DNA of 64,000 nucleotides from Flavisolibacter ginsenosidimutans (GTDB lineage: Bacteria > Bacteroidota > Bacteroidia > Chitinophagales > Chitinophagaceae). The position numbers and the translations under genes were made by a program. The DNA lies in the NCBI RefSeq assembly GCF_007970805.1, contig NZ_CP042433.1:1302001-1366000 (forward strand). Reading direction: 5' to 3'. The notes under the pieces were generated by a model that was given only the letters and a program-made list of their open reading frames with translations, had not been told where the DNA came from and did not search any database. This document shows positions 17,801-25,690 of this stretch, piece by piece. Within the stretch, counting starts at the first letter, position 1. Each line of letters starts with the position of its first letter.

Positions 17801-18642
17801 GGTAAATGCGCAGCACCCACTCCCACAAAAAGCGTCAATCCATTTTTTAAAATTGAATCAATCGAATGCGCCTGAATTTCGTTTCGCCTGTATAAAAATT
17901 TTTCGTCAAATGCCGCCGACTGGCTGTTGACTTTGTTGATGGTGTCCAGCAAATCAAGGTTGCCGCTGCGGTAAGCCACTTCCATGTTGCGATATGAGAA
18001 TTCTTCGTCGTAATCGGAACCTTTTTCCTTTTTATTTTTCTCGCGGGCTGCATCGGCGTAAGCCTCTTTTACCAATTCCATGCTGCCGTCGAAATCTTCT
18101 ACCCCGCAAAGCTTTTTGCCCAACTTTTTACCGGCCTGGAAGATGTGCAAATCAAGATAAGTGTCTTCTTCAAAATCAGCGGCAAGACCTGAGCGGCTGC
18201 GGTACAAAAAATTGTTGATGATAGAGGGATTGCTGTACAGCGCGGCTTCCATCAGCTTTTCGTAAGCCGTGAGCTTTAGCGTGTTTAGTGTAAGGTAATC
18301 GTGCGGTGCTGCATAAGCATCTATGCCGCTGGCAGAACGCCGCATGGTCCGCTGGCTTTCACCGTCCATATCGTAACGGGAAAAATCTTCTTGCCATGTT
18401 CCGGGATTGGTTTCCAACGCCACCACCTGTGCGTTACGAATGCCGATGTAAAACGAATCGGAAAGATTGAACACCATTTTACTGCTCACGTGCATGGTGC
18501 CAAACAAGTAAGACGGCTTGGTGAATCCCTTGCCTCTTATCTCCCACAAAAGGCTGGGGTATTTATTAGGCTTTATTTTGGAGGGTTGCGAAAAAGAAAA
18601 AGTCACGGAAAAAAGAAGCAACGCACAGAGCGGGTGTTTCAT
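14863..18642 (-). CDS. Very large secreted TraB/GumN-domain protein
   Basis: A 1259-residue protein with a signal peptide (MKHPLCALLLFSVTFSFSQ). The TraB/GumN domain spans about 30-300: LFGTMHVSS near the start, VVALETNP, and a late GVGAAHLPG motif. GumN-type domains are usually the whole protein (~300 residues). Here about 960 residues follow: three successive beta-rich modules (about 325-460, 470-610 and 640-775), each ending in a similar aromatic segment (FFSSIQL, FIQSFSIKPF, FFESFSPVDKW), then a helical repeat-like C-terminal region. TraB domains resemble erythromycin-esterase/peptidase folds, but the function in this setting is unknown. Start ATG 18642 is chosen because the signal peptide begins there. 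Confidence 0.75.
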   Translation of the reverse strand: MKHPLCALLLFSVTFSFSQPSKIKPNKYPSLLWEIRGKGFTKPSYLFGTMHVSSKMVFNLSDSFYIGIRNAQVVALETNPGTWQEDFSRYDMDGESQRTMRRSASGIDAYAAPHDYLTLNTLKLTAYEKLMEAALYSNPSIINNFLYRSRSGLAADFEEDTYLDLHIFQAGKKLGKKLCGVEDFDGSMELVKEAYADAAREKNKKEKGSDYDEEFSYRNMEVAYRSGNLDLLDTINKVNSQSAAFDEKFLYRRNEIQAHSIDSILKNGLTLFVGVGAAHLPGNRGVIELLRRAGYTLRPIKMQQRDGRHKEAIERLRVPVQFAKQTSADGFFSVNAPGKFYRFGPSYGGVEMQQYADMTNGSYYMVTRVFTNAAILGQSEEQVQRKIDSVLYENIPGKILSKKSIVKNGYRGFDISNRTRHGDYQRYNIFVTPFEILIFKMSGTGDYVKLGNEAEQFFSSIQLKETGTTAWKKFKPSYGGFEAELPHDPLIFKNDDWQFAAFDAATKTAFAIIRTDVYNHSFVEEDSFDLDLMEESFASSEFIQRELSRRISTVGGYPALDLKYKFKDSSVALVRFLLNGPRYYTLIAKARTDNRLMQQFIQSFSIKPFVYDEAKTESDTALFFRVKTPVPLEKKKKLSMYPEESLYGGYDAPDDDDSLVNRGKYTSKIIENDSTGEKIYVSFYKPSAYFYDALPDKKDSMDLDEKWVLRQKKVDTLSDKTIVTTIELGGRASSRMLKMKAIEKDGVDYELQTETDTLAAPSAFVQSFFESFSPVDKWKDTDTKKKKTPLFFSQFFSKDTVQHRMALKNIASVTMDSTDFGNLKKCLESLGWKEKNYLDTKKAFIGKFSSMPTKEASDYLRTLYPSAGDTLELQYAILETLLQQSTAYSYKTFAILLENDPPVLTAASSFAKAYSRRRILSPLLPDESTDYNDGSFINNLNDSVQLTAGIYKNLLPLINLDDYKEPVMTLTAMLLDSSLIGANDYEAYLPKLLIEAKQLLKKQIIGEKSRAIEKAREMESEKNLYNRYGNSSDEGNARLSLYASLLIPFWDKNEQVSQILLRMLGSNDKRLKYNTAITLLRNKRPLPDTLLTYFAASDEYRYELYNDMRKMKKLSLYPAAYNSQEAIARSQLLFEQSYNKPDTITFLTKVPLAYKGRSGYVYVFKYKETKADNNWKLATVGLLPKNETGYWFEEKDSTTERDYDFTTLSSTKLTAETPENEQIQKLVKRLLYSKRKSAAQFYSDEGGYGGGNYSRVIRD

Positions 18643-18741
18643 AATAAAGTCGGAGTTGCGGTTTGGGAATGAAGATAAGACAATCAAAACCCGAAGGAAG
18701 CGGTGTCTGAAAAAAAATTCGCTCTAAAAATGATTTCCGCC

Positions 18742-18749
18742 TATTTTTG
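18742..18749 (+). promoter_or_regulatory. Possible -7 box (TATTTTTG) upstream of queA
   Basis: An exact TAnnTTTG match 188 bases before the queA ATG. The implied long leader has no riboswitch I can identify. A closer promoter may exist. Confidence 0.3.
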
Positions 18750-18937
18750 CGGCCTTTGCTAAATGACCATACTCCGGTGCCGTAAGACCGGGGATAGTTC
18801 AAAGCTTGAAAGTTTTACGTTTTAAGTCGGCCTTCACAACACGAAGCCTGCTTACTACAAACTGTCTGCTGTCAACTCTCTCCCACTTTGCTCCGCAGTA
18901 CTGTCCGATAGCCTAACAATAAACAGCACAATAGCCC

Positions 18938-19987
18938 ATGAAGCTTTCGCAATTCAAGTTCGATCTTCCTCTGAATCTTATTGCCCAACATCCTGCTAAA
19001 AGACGCGAAGATGCCCGAATGATGGTAGTAAACCGCAAGACGGGTGAAATGGAAAACAAGCACTTCCGCGACATCCTTGATTACTTTGACGACAAGGACG
19101 TGTTCGTAGTGAACAACACCAAGGTTTTTTCGGCCCGTATGTACGGGCGCAAGGAAAAGACCGGCGCCAAGATTGAAGTTTTTCTCCTTCGCGAATTGAA
19201 CAAAGAACACCGTCTTTGGGATGTGATTGTTGATCCCGCAAGAAAGATTCGCGTGGGCAACAAACTTTATTTCGGTGACACAGAAGAACTGGTGGCCGAA
19301 GTAATTGACAACACCACAAGCCGTGGACGCACCATTAAGTTTTTGCACGAAGGCACGGAAGAAGAATTTAAAGCCACGCTGGAGAAATACGGTGAAACGC
19401 CGCTGCCCAAATACATCAAACGCAAGCCCGACGACGAAGACCGCGAACGCTACCAAACCGTTTACGCGAAATACGAAGGCGCGGTAGCCGCACCAACTGC
19501 GGGACTGCATTTCAGCCGCGAATTAATTAAGCGTTGCGAAATCAAAGGCATTCGCTTTGCCGAGGTAACACTGCACACAGGCCTGGGAACTTTCCGTCCA
19601 ATTGAGGTGGAAGATTTGAGCAAACACAAAATGGACGCAGAGTATTACCGCATTGACGAACCGGCGGTAAAAGTTGTGAACAAAGCCAAAGAAACCAGTC
19701 GCCGCATCTGCTCTATTGGAACAACGACGATGCGTTCGCTGGAAAGTTCAGTAACGGCGCAAGGATTTTTGAAACCGTCTGAAGGCTGGACAAACATGTT
19801 CATCCATCCGCCTTACAATTTCAGCATTGCCGATGCGCTGGTCACGAATTTTCATTTGCCCAAAACAAGTTTGTTAATCATGACCTGTGCATTTGCAGGA
19901 TACGATTTGACAATGGAGGCGTATAAAAAGGCCATTAAAGACAAATACCGTTTCTTTAGCTACGGCGATGCTTTGTTGGTTATCTAA
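18938..19987 (+). CDS. queA: S-adenosylmethionine:tRNA ribosyltransferase-isomerase
   Basis: QueA makes epoxyqueuosine in tRNA from preQ1-tRNA, using the ribosyl group of SAM. The 349-residue sequence is colinear with the family: N-terminal [20 protein letters not shown], the [14 protein letters not shown] segment, the signature [13 protein letters not shown] (about 185-198) and the late [11 protein letters not shown] motif. Length is normal. It is a single gene followed by a strong terminator hairpin. Confidence 0.96.
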   Translation: MKLSQFKFDLPLNLIAQHPAKRREDARMMVVNRKTGEMENKHFRDILDYFDDKDVFVVNNTKVFSARMYGRKEKTGAKIEVFLLRELNKEHRLWDVIVDPARKIRVGNKLYFGDTEELVAEVIDNTTSRGRTIKFLHEGTEEEFKATLEKYGETPLPKYIKRKPDDEDRERYQTVYAKYEGAVAAPTAGLHFSRELIKRCEIKGIRFAEVTLHTGLGTFRPIEVEDLSKHKMDAEYYRIDEPAVKVVNKAKETSRRICSIGTTTMRSLESSVTAQGFLKPSEGWTNMFIHPPYNFSIADALVTNFHLPKTSLLIMTCAFAGYDLTMEAYKKAIKDKYRFFSYGDALLVI

Positions 19988-20020
19988 GATGATTTCCGAA
20001 TCGAAACGGCGTTTTATATA

Positions 20021-20060
20021 AAGCAAGAGGCTCAATCAAGATGATTGAGCCTCTTGCTTT
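20021..20060 (+). terminator. Strong hairpin after queA
   Basis: A perfect 18-bp stem (20021-20038 with 20042-20059) and a 3-base loop. The stem begins AAGCAAGAGGCTCAAT. It lies 33 bp past the queA stop. The T-run is short (CTTT), so it may work more as a 3' stabiliser than as a classical terminator. Confidence 0.7.
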
Positions 20061-20086
20061 AAGAACTCAATGTCCTGCCGCAAAAA

Positions 20087-20094
20087 TATCTTTG
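20087..20094 (+). promoter_or_regulatory. -7 promoter box (TATCTTTG)
   Basis: An exact TAnnTTTG match 56 bases before the ATG of the secreted glycine-rich protein and just after the queA hairpin, so it probably starts a separate transcript. Confidence 0.55.
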
Positions 20095-20150
20095 CATTGT
20101 CTTGCATAAAAAATCCGGCGTTTATAAATTGGCGCTTCATTTAAAACCGA

Positions 20151-20672
20151 ATGAACTTTATGAAAAAAATCTTATCCCTTTCTTTTCTGCTGTGTCTCTT
20201 AAGCTTTCAGTTAACCGTTCATGCGCAAAAAGGCGATCCCTGGATCTTTCAGGCGTATAAAGAAATGTACAAACGCCAGCCACAACCCTGGGAGTTGAAC
20301 ATCAATCTTTACAACCAGGGGCATTGGAACAATTACAACGAACTAAAACAGTACGTCCAGCAATACCAGTCGTCCCTTTCAAATATGAACATTGTTACCA
20401 GAACGGTTCCGGTTAAAAACAACCAATCAGTAGTACTGTTTGACCAAAACGGTAAATCCATTGCAGCCGACCTTATTACAAATGATGGCGGAAGCGTTAT
20501 CACCATTGGTGGTGCGAATGTAGTTGCAGCAGGCGGAGGTAACGTGGTTGCTTCCGGCGGGGGTAACCTAAAAGATTTGCCCGGAGCAAGCCTTGGCGGA
20601 AGCAGGCAATTAATGTCCGGCGACAAAAAAATCATCAAAACATCCGGAAGCGGCGCCATTATCATTCGCTAA
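20151..20672 (+). CDS. Secreted protein with Gly-Asn repeats, unknown function
   Basis: I do not recognise this 173-residue protein. It has a signal peptide (ILSLSFLLCLLSFQLTVHA, cleavage near residue 25). A helical region follows (about 30-80; WIFQAYKEMYKRQPQPWELN), then a glycine-rich stretch at 120-140 in which GG(A/G)NVVA occurs in tandem, suggesting short beta turns. The C-terminus is basic with a final beta strand (GAIIIR). A second ATG at 20160 is an equally good start. It is monocistronic: a promoter box lies upstream and a terminator follows 19 bp after the stop. Confidence 0.7.
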   Translation: MNFMKKILSLSFLLCLLSFQLTVHAQKGDPWIFQAYKEMYKRQPQPWELNINLYNQGHWNNYNELKQYVQQYQSSLSNMNIVTRTVPVKNNQSVVLFDQNGKSIAADLITNDGGSVITIGGANVVAAGGGNVVASGGGNLKDLPGASLGGSRQLMSGDKKIIKTSGSGAIIIR

Positions 20673-20690
20673 GACAAAGGAAAGAACATA

Positions 20691-20721
20691 AAAAACCTCG
20701 CCGGTGAAGCGAGGTTTTTTT
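20691..20721 (+). terminator. Rho-independent terminator
   Basis: AAAAACCTCG pairs with CGAGGTTTTT across a short loop and is followed by a run of T. It lies between the secreted glycine-rich protein and the end of the convergent prenyl synthase gene, and its A/T-flanked stem can act on both strands. Confidence 0.85.
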
Positions 20722-20738
20722 ATTGCCATAAAGGAGCA

Positions 20739-21704
20739 CTAATGTTGTCGCTGAATTAAAAAAGACGCTAACTCTTTCAATGGTTCTTTACGGATGGACA
20801 GAACGGCTACGTCATCCAAATGCTTTAATGCTTCGGCCAGATATTGCTCCTTCAATTGCTCGGCCCAATCATCTACACCGCAGTCCTTAAATATCGCAAG
20901 CACTTTTTCAACCTTTGAAGATTCATCGGTTTTCAACAAGTGCTTCAACTTTTCTTTTTGCGAAGGCGAGGTTGTTTCCAATGCGTGAATCAACAAAAAA
21001 GTTTTTTTATTGGCCTTGATGTCGCCGCCAATTTGCTTGCCGAATTTGGCTGCGTCACCAAAGGCGTCAAGGTAATCGTCCTGCACCTGAAAAGCCAGGC
21101 CAAGCTTGCGGCCAAATTCGTAAATTAGGTTTTGGTTTCGTTCCAACGCACCGCCGAGAATGGCCCCCATTTTTAAGCTTGCCGCCAGCAACACAGAGGT
21201 TTTCAGGCTTATCATTTTTTCGTACGAAGCAAAATCAACGCTTTCTTTTTTTTCAAAATCCATGTCCAGCTGCTGGCCTTCGCAAACTTCCCTTGCCGTT
21301 TGATTGAACAGATGAATGATGCGACGCAAATAGTTTGGCGAAACTTTGTTCAGGTAATCATACGCCACCACCAGCATCACATCACCCGCGAGAAGGGCTG
21401 TGCTTTCGCCGAATTTTTCGTGCACGGTTTGCATACCGCGGCGCAGCGGCGCCTTGTCCATGATGTCGTCGTGAACAAGGGTAAAGTTGTGAAAGAGTTC
21501 AACGGCAGTGGCTACGTTCCAGGCATCTTCGGTGATGTTGTCAAAGAGTTCGTTGCCCATCAACACCATCACCGGCCGGATGCGCTTGCCGCCAAGAGAG
21601 AGAAAATAATCGTTGGGTTCGTAGAGCGAGGAAGGCTCTTTGGGAAAGTGGTCTTTGTTGAATTGTTCGGTGAATTGCTTTGACAGCGCTTCAAAATTTT
21701 GCAT
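20739..21704 (-). CDS. Polyprenyl synthetase family protein (isoprenyl diphosphate synthase)
   Basis: A trans-isoprenyl diphosphate synthase of 321 residues. The first Asp-rich motif is LVHDDIMD (DDxxD) with the RRG(M)QT segment following, and the second is QVQDDYLD. It condenses IPP with allylic diphosphates; chain length (farnesyl, geranylgeranyl or longer) cannot be read confidently. ATG 21704 is used, since the two codons before it rest on a TTG. A TAATCTTTG sequence, like the promoter consensus but one base longer, ends three bases before this ATG. Confidence 0.9.
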   Translation of the reverse strand: MQNFEALSKQFTEQFNKDHFPKEPSSLYEPNDYFLSLGGKRIRPVMVLMGNELFDNITEDAWNVATAVELFHNFTLVHDDIMDKAPLRRGMQTVHEKFGESTALLAGDVMLVVAYDYLNKVSPNYLRRIIHLFNQTAREVCEGQQLDMDFEKKESVDFASYEKMISLKTSVLLAASLKMGAILGGALERNQNLIYEFGRKLGLAFQVQDDYLDAFGDAAKFGKQIGGDIKANKKTFLLIHALETTSPSQKEKLKHLLKTDESSKVEKVLAIFKDCGVDDWAEQLKEQYLAEALKHLDDVAVLSIRKEPLKELASFLIQRQH

Positions 21705-21756
21705 GGGCAAAGATTAGGAAGAAAGCGGGAAAGGATAGCCTGAAATCTTTAAAAAA

Positions 21757-21880
21757 CGCCGCTGTTGGTGTGAAGCGTGAGTTTGGTGATTAGCCCACCA
21801 ACAACCGAAGTGCATTATTGAATAGTTTATCTTGTTGTTGGTACGCGTTGCACAAAGCTAAGCGGCATACCAACAACGGC
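21757..21880. repeat. Two hairpins built on GTTGTTGGT/ACCAACAAC
   Basis: Stem 1 pairs TGTTGGTG (21763-21770) with CACCAACA (21796-21803). Stem 2 pairs GTTGTTGGTA (21834-21843) with TACCAACAAC (21868-21877). They lie between the prenyl synthase start and the rnr stop, directly beside a copy of the 47-bp element. Confidence 0.6.
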
Positions 21881-21911
21881 GAAAAACTGTCTGTTTATAC
21901 GCGATTGCTAA

Positions 21912-21958
21912 ATAGCGGTACAAACGTACACGAGTGCGACGCAACGAAAGCCAAATAG
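21912..21958 (+). repeat. 47-bp dispersed element, copy A
   Basis: Edged by ATAG at both ends, with the core GTGCGACGCAAC at 21934-21945. It lies 26 bp beyond the rnr stop codon, in antisense orientation to rnr. Related copies are at 27161, 40090, 44708 and 44767. Confidence 0.75.
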
Positions 21959-21984
21959 ATAGACAAACGTATGGTTCAAAAACA

Positions 21985-24039
21985 TCACTCTTCGCTTTTC
22001 TTCTTTTTTCGTTTCGTTTTTTGTTTCGGCTTTTCTTGGATTGTTGTTCTTTCTTCTTCGTCAACCGTTGCCGTCAGCACCCATTCGTAATCAAGCTGGC
22101 GCTTTTCCAAGTTGGCGGCTATCACTTTAATCCGCACCTTGTCGCCCATGCGAAACTTGCGACCGCTGCGCATTCCCACCAAACTATAATCAGTGTCTAC
22201 CAACCTGAATTCATCGTACTCGGCAAGCGAGGTAATGCTCACCATGCCTTCGCATTTGTGCTCGATGGTTTCCACCCAAAAGCCAAAGGCCGCCACGCCG
22301 CTGATAACGCCTTCAAACTCCTCGCCCAAAAAGTCGCGCATGTATTCCACCTGCTTGTATTTGTTGGCGGCCCGTTCGGCTTCCATGGCGGCCCGTTCGC
22401 GTTCGCTGCAATGCTTGCACTTGGCTTCCATTTTTTTGTCAGGGTGAACCTTGCCGCTTAATATCTCTTCCAACACGCGGTGCACCATCACATCGGGGTA
22501 GCGGCGAATGGGCGAGGTAAAATGACAATAGTTTTCAAAGCCCAGGCCGTAGTGTCCGATGTTGTCAGTTGTGTAAGCCGCCTTCGCCATCGTGCGAATG
22601 CCTAATTGTTCGAGCACGTGTTGTTCGGGTTTTCCTTGCACGTCCTTCAACATGGTGTTAAAGGATTCGGCAATTTTTTCGGGTGAGCTTGTGTCAAACT
22701 TGTGGCCGAACTTTTTGGCGAAAGCCATGAAGGGCAACATCTTTTCTTCGTTTGGCAAGTCGTGTACGCGGTACGGAAACGGAATGGGTTTCTTGGCTAC
22801 CTCAATCTTTGACACGTGCTGCGCCACAAATTTGTTTGCCAACAGCATGAACTCTTCAATCAGTTGATGCGACTCCTTGCTTTCTTTCACTACAATGCCA
22901 ATGGGTTTTCCTTTCTCATCCAATTTAAACCGCACTTCGGTGCTGGAAAAGTTGATGGCGCCGGCATCAAAACGCTTTGCCCGCAAGCGCCGCGCAATGC
23001 TGTTTAACAAAAGAATTTCATCGCTGTAAATGCCGGTTTCTTTTTCGATGATTTCCTGCACTTCTTCGTAAGTAAAACGATGGTTTGAATGAATGGCGGT
23101 TCTTCCTAACCAATATTTTTTTACCGCACCTTTCGGACTCATTTCAAACACGGCGGAAAAGGTCAGCTTGTCTTCGTTTGGACGAAGTGAGCAAAGCACG
23201 TTGGAAATGTGTTCGGGCAACATTGGATTCACGCGGTCGGGCAGATAAACGGACGTTGCTTTTTTGTAGGCAAACTCATCAAGCGCCGTATCGGGTTGCA
23301 CGTAATAACTCACGTCAGCAATGTGCACGCCGATTTGGTAATTGCCGTTCTTCAATACTTTGATGGAAAGCGCATCGTCAAAATCTTTGGCGTCAACAGG
23401 ATCAATGGTGAACGTAAGCACGTCGCGAAAATCTTTCCGCTTTTTTATTTCACTCTCGGGAATCGCATCGGGAATGCGGGCCGCTTCTTCCATCACTTCG
23501 TCGGGAAACTCTATGGGAAAACCTGCTTCGAGAAGGATTTCTTTCATCGCCATGTCATTGGCGTCTCCAGCATTTAAAATACTGACCACTTCACCAACGG
23601 GTCGTTTGCTTTTGTCATCACTCCACTCCTTTACCCTTACAACTACGCGGTCATTCTCGGTCGCATTGTTAAAAGCTTTCTCGGGAATATAAATGTCGGG
23701 CATGCGCTTGTCGCCTTCGGCTACAAAAAAAGCAAAGCCTTTGTTCATCTCCAGCTTGCCCACAAACTCCGATTGTTTTCTTTCCGAAACACCAACCACC
23801 ACGCCCTGCTTGCGTTTGCCGCCGCGGTCTTCTTTCAACCGCACACGAACCGTGTCGCCGTGCATGGCGCTGTTAAAGTCAGACGGACGCACAAGAATGT
23901 CCGTTTCCAATCCTTCTACAATGACGAAACCCATACCGCTGCGGGTAATCTCCAGTTTGCCTTTGTACTCGTTGTGGGTTTTGTGAGGATGTCCGCTCTT
24001 TTTTCTGTCGCCTTTCTTGCCGTTGTTTTTTCGTCCCAT
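21985..24039 (-). CDS. rnr: Ribonuclease R
   Basis: A 3'-5' exoribonuclease of the RNase II/RNB family that degrades structured RNA. A 684-residue protein with N-terminal basic tail and cold-shock domains (about 30-150), the RNB catalytic domain with IDPVDAKDFDDALS (213-224, the Mg-binding aspartates) and a C-terminal S1 domain followed by a Lys-rich tail (KPKQKTKRKKKKSEE), as in other RNase R proteins. It starts 2 bp after lpxK ends, so it is the last gene of the DUF3822-rsmD-ligase-lpxK-rnr operon. Confidence 0.95.
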   Translation of the reverse strand: MGRKNNGKKGDRKKSGHPHKTHNEYKGKLEITRSGMGFVIVEGLETDILVRPSDFNSAMHGDTVRVRLKEDRGGKRKQGVVVGVSERKQSEFVGKLEMNKGFAFFVAEGDKRMPDIYIPEKAFNNATENDRVVVRVKEWSDDKSKRPVGEVVSILNAGDANDMAMKEILLEAGFPIEFPDEVMEEAARIPDAIPESEIKKRKDFRDVLTFTIDPVDAKDFDDALSIKVLKNGNYQIGVHIADVSYYVQPDTALDEFAYKKATSVYLPDRVNPMLPEHISNVLCSLRPNEDKLTFSAVFEMSPKGAVKKYWLGRTAIHSNHRFTYEEVQEIIEKETGIYSDEILLLNSIARRLRAKRFDAGAINFSSTEVRFKLDEKGKPIGIVVKESKESHQLIEEFMLLANKFVAQHVSKIEVAKKPIPFPYRVHDLPNEEKMLPFMAFAKKFGHKFDTSSPEKIAESFNTMLKDVQGKPEQHVLEQLGIRTMAKAAYTTDNIGHYGLGFENYCHFTSPIRRYPDVMVHRVLEEILSGKVHPDKKMEAKCKHCSERERAAMEAERAANKYKQVEYMRDFLGEEFEGVISGVAAFGFWVETIEHKCEGMVSITSLAEYDEFRLVDTDYSLVGMRSGRKFRMGDKVRIKVIAANLEKRQLDYEWVLTATVDEEERTTIQEKPKQKTKRKKKKSEE

Positions 24040-24041
24040 GA

Positions 24042-25115
24042 TTATGCCGGTGTTTTAAAGTTTTCGATAAAGCCCGTAACCGCATTCAAAAAATCCACTT
24101 CTTCGCCAAACAAAAATTTGTGCTCAATGGGCATCACGTAAAAAGGCATGCCGTCAATTTCCTGCGCAAACTTGAGTAAGCGCATCGCGTCTTTTTCGGT
24201 GGTGAGAATCATTTTCTTTTTTGCCTCGATGCTCTCAAATCTTTTTTTGATGTCCCGCCAATCGTCAATGGAAAAAATATGATGATCGTTGTAATGCATC
24301 ATGTAATAGGTTTGAATCCGCTCTTCTAAAAATGTTTTCAAAGGCCGCGGGTTGGCAATGCCGGTCACCAACAACATTTCCGTGGATTCCTCAATGTACG
24401 TAAAGTTATGGTGCGTGATGTGATAAGGTGTGCCATAGGCAATGGTGGTAAAGAAAATGCGCTGATCTTTTTGCGGATCTATTTCTTTTATCAACGCTTC
24501 TTTTTCCTGCACCGGAAGATCGGGAGGACATTTGGTTACGACAATAATTTGAGCTCGCTTGTAACTCTCTCTTGCGTCGCGCAAGTCGCCGGTGGGCAGA
24601 TAAAAATCGCGGGTAAAAAGATTGCCGCAATCGGTGAGCAAAATGTTTAGTCCGGCTTTAATGGCGCGGTGTTGAAAGGCATCGTCAAGAATAATAACCT
24701 GGGTGTCGGGTTTATCGTGCAGAAGTTGCGGAATGGCGACCAACCGTTCTTCCCCAATGGCAACGGGAACGTCGGGGAACTTTTTATAAAACTGCAAAGG
24801 CTCGTCGCCAATGTCAATGGCCGTCGTTTCGGCATTGGCTAATGCATAGCCCTTTGTTTTGCGCTTGTAACCGCGGCTGAGGGTTGCCACTTTATAGCGG
24901 CCTTTTAAATGCAGCACCAAAAATTCTACCATCGGCGATTTGCCCGTGCCGCCAACCGATAAATTACCCACGCAGATCAGCGGCAAACCAAAAGAGGATG
25001 ATTTCAAAATATTTTTGTCGTAAAGCCAGTTACGGATGCTAACGACAAAGCCAAACAAGAGCGCAAACGGCAGGAGTAAAATGCGGAAGGATTTTAAAAA
25101 CCAGTTAGAAAACAT
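24042..25115 (-). CDS. lpxK: Tetraacyldisaccharide 4'-kinase
   Basis: LpxK phosphorylates the 4' position of the lipid A disaccharide at the inner membrane. The 357-residue protein has an N-terminal membrane anchor (ILLLPFALLFGFVVSI), the Walker A-like GNLSVGGTGKSP (about 51-62), and DDAFQHRAI with the conserved DDxxQH pair. It overlaps the upstream ligase gene by 11 bp and is followed by rnr after 2 bp. Confidence 0.95.
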   Translation of the reverse strand: MFSNWFLKSFRILLLPFALLFGFVVSIRNWLYDKNILKSSSFGLPLICVGNLSVGGTGKSPMVEFLVLHLKGRYKVATLSRGYKRKTKGYALANAETTAIDIGDEPLQFYKKFPDVPVAIGEERLVAIPQLLHDKPDTQVIILDDAFQHRAIKAGLNILLTDCGNLFTRDFYLPTGDLRDARESYKRAQIIVVTKCPPDLPVQEKEALIKEIDPQKDQRIFFTTIAYGTPYHITHHNFTYIEESTEMLLVTGIANPRPLKTFLEERIQTYYMMHYNDHHIFSIDDWRDIKKRFESIEAKKKMILTTEKDAMRLLKFAQEIDGMPFYVMPIEHKFLFGEEVDFLNAVTGFIENFKTPA

Positions 25116-25674
25116 AGGCCTTTTGCGGGGTGATACAAAAGTCCAAAGCTACGTCAAATTCATCGGCGTCTTCTATCTTGCCAACGGGTTCAAAATATGA
25201 AAGGCCGACTTTAATGCACGAGGGATTGCAGCGGTTTAAGTAACGGTCGTAATAGCCTTTGCCGTAACCCACGCGGTTGCCTTGTACGTCGCAAACAAGC
25301 ATGGGTGCCAGCACAAGATCAATGTCTTCCGGGTTGATGATTTCAGCTTCAAGCGGTTCCAGAATGTTGAGGGCATTGGCTTCAAACACGGTGTCGGCTT
25401 TGCAGGCAACGGCTTCCATGTTGGGTTCTTTGATGTCCATCTTTGGATAACAAATTTGCAAAGACAAGTTTCTGAAATGCAGGTAATCGGTGATAAGAAA
25501 AGCATTTATTTCGTTGCGTTCTTCCATCGGATAAAAACTAAACACCGTTTGAAGGAAAGGCATCTCGATTGTTTGAAAATTTATCAGGATGAGATCGTCC
25601 CATTTCAATTTGTCTGCGTAAGAAATCCCTTCTCTTTTCTTGTTGTAAATCTTGCGGGCTTCCTTCTTCAACAT
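25105..25674 (-). CDS. 5-formyltetrahydrofolate cyclo-ligase
   Basis: It converts 5-formyl-THF to 5,10-methenyl-THF with ATP, returning stored folate to one-carbon metabolism. The 189-residue protein has the basic N-terminal helix (LKKEARKIYNKKREGIS), a middle FYPMEERNEINAFL segment and the signature GYGKGYYDRYLNRC near residue 135. ATG 25674 is used because the upstream 39 residues overlap the rsmD gene and do not resemble the family. Overlaps lpxK by 11 bp. Confidence 0.92.
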   Translation of the reverse strand: MLKKEARKIYNKKREGISYADKLKWDDLILINFQTIEMPFLQTVFSFYPMEERNEINAFLITDYLHFRNLSLQICYPKMDIKEPNMEAVACKADTVFEANALNILEPLEAEIINPEDIDLVLAPMLVCDVQGNRVGYGKGYYDRYLNRCNPSCIKVGLSYFEPVGKIEDADEFDVALDFCITPQKAYVF

Positions 25675-25690
25675 GGCGTTCTTTTTCGGC

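Noticed and set aside
18750..18937. A preQ1 riboswitch before queA
   Set aside because: I could not see the short H-type pseudoknot pattern expected of preQ1 aptamers; the claim would rest on gene function alone.
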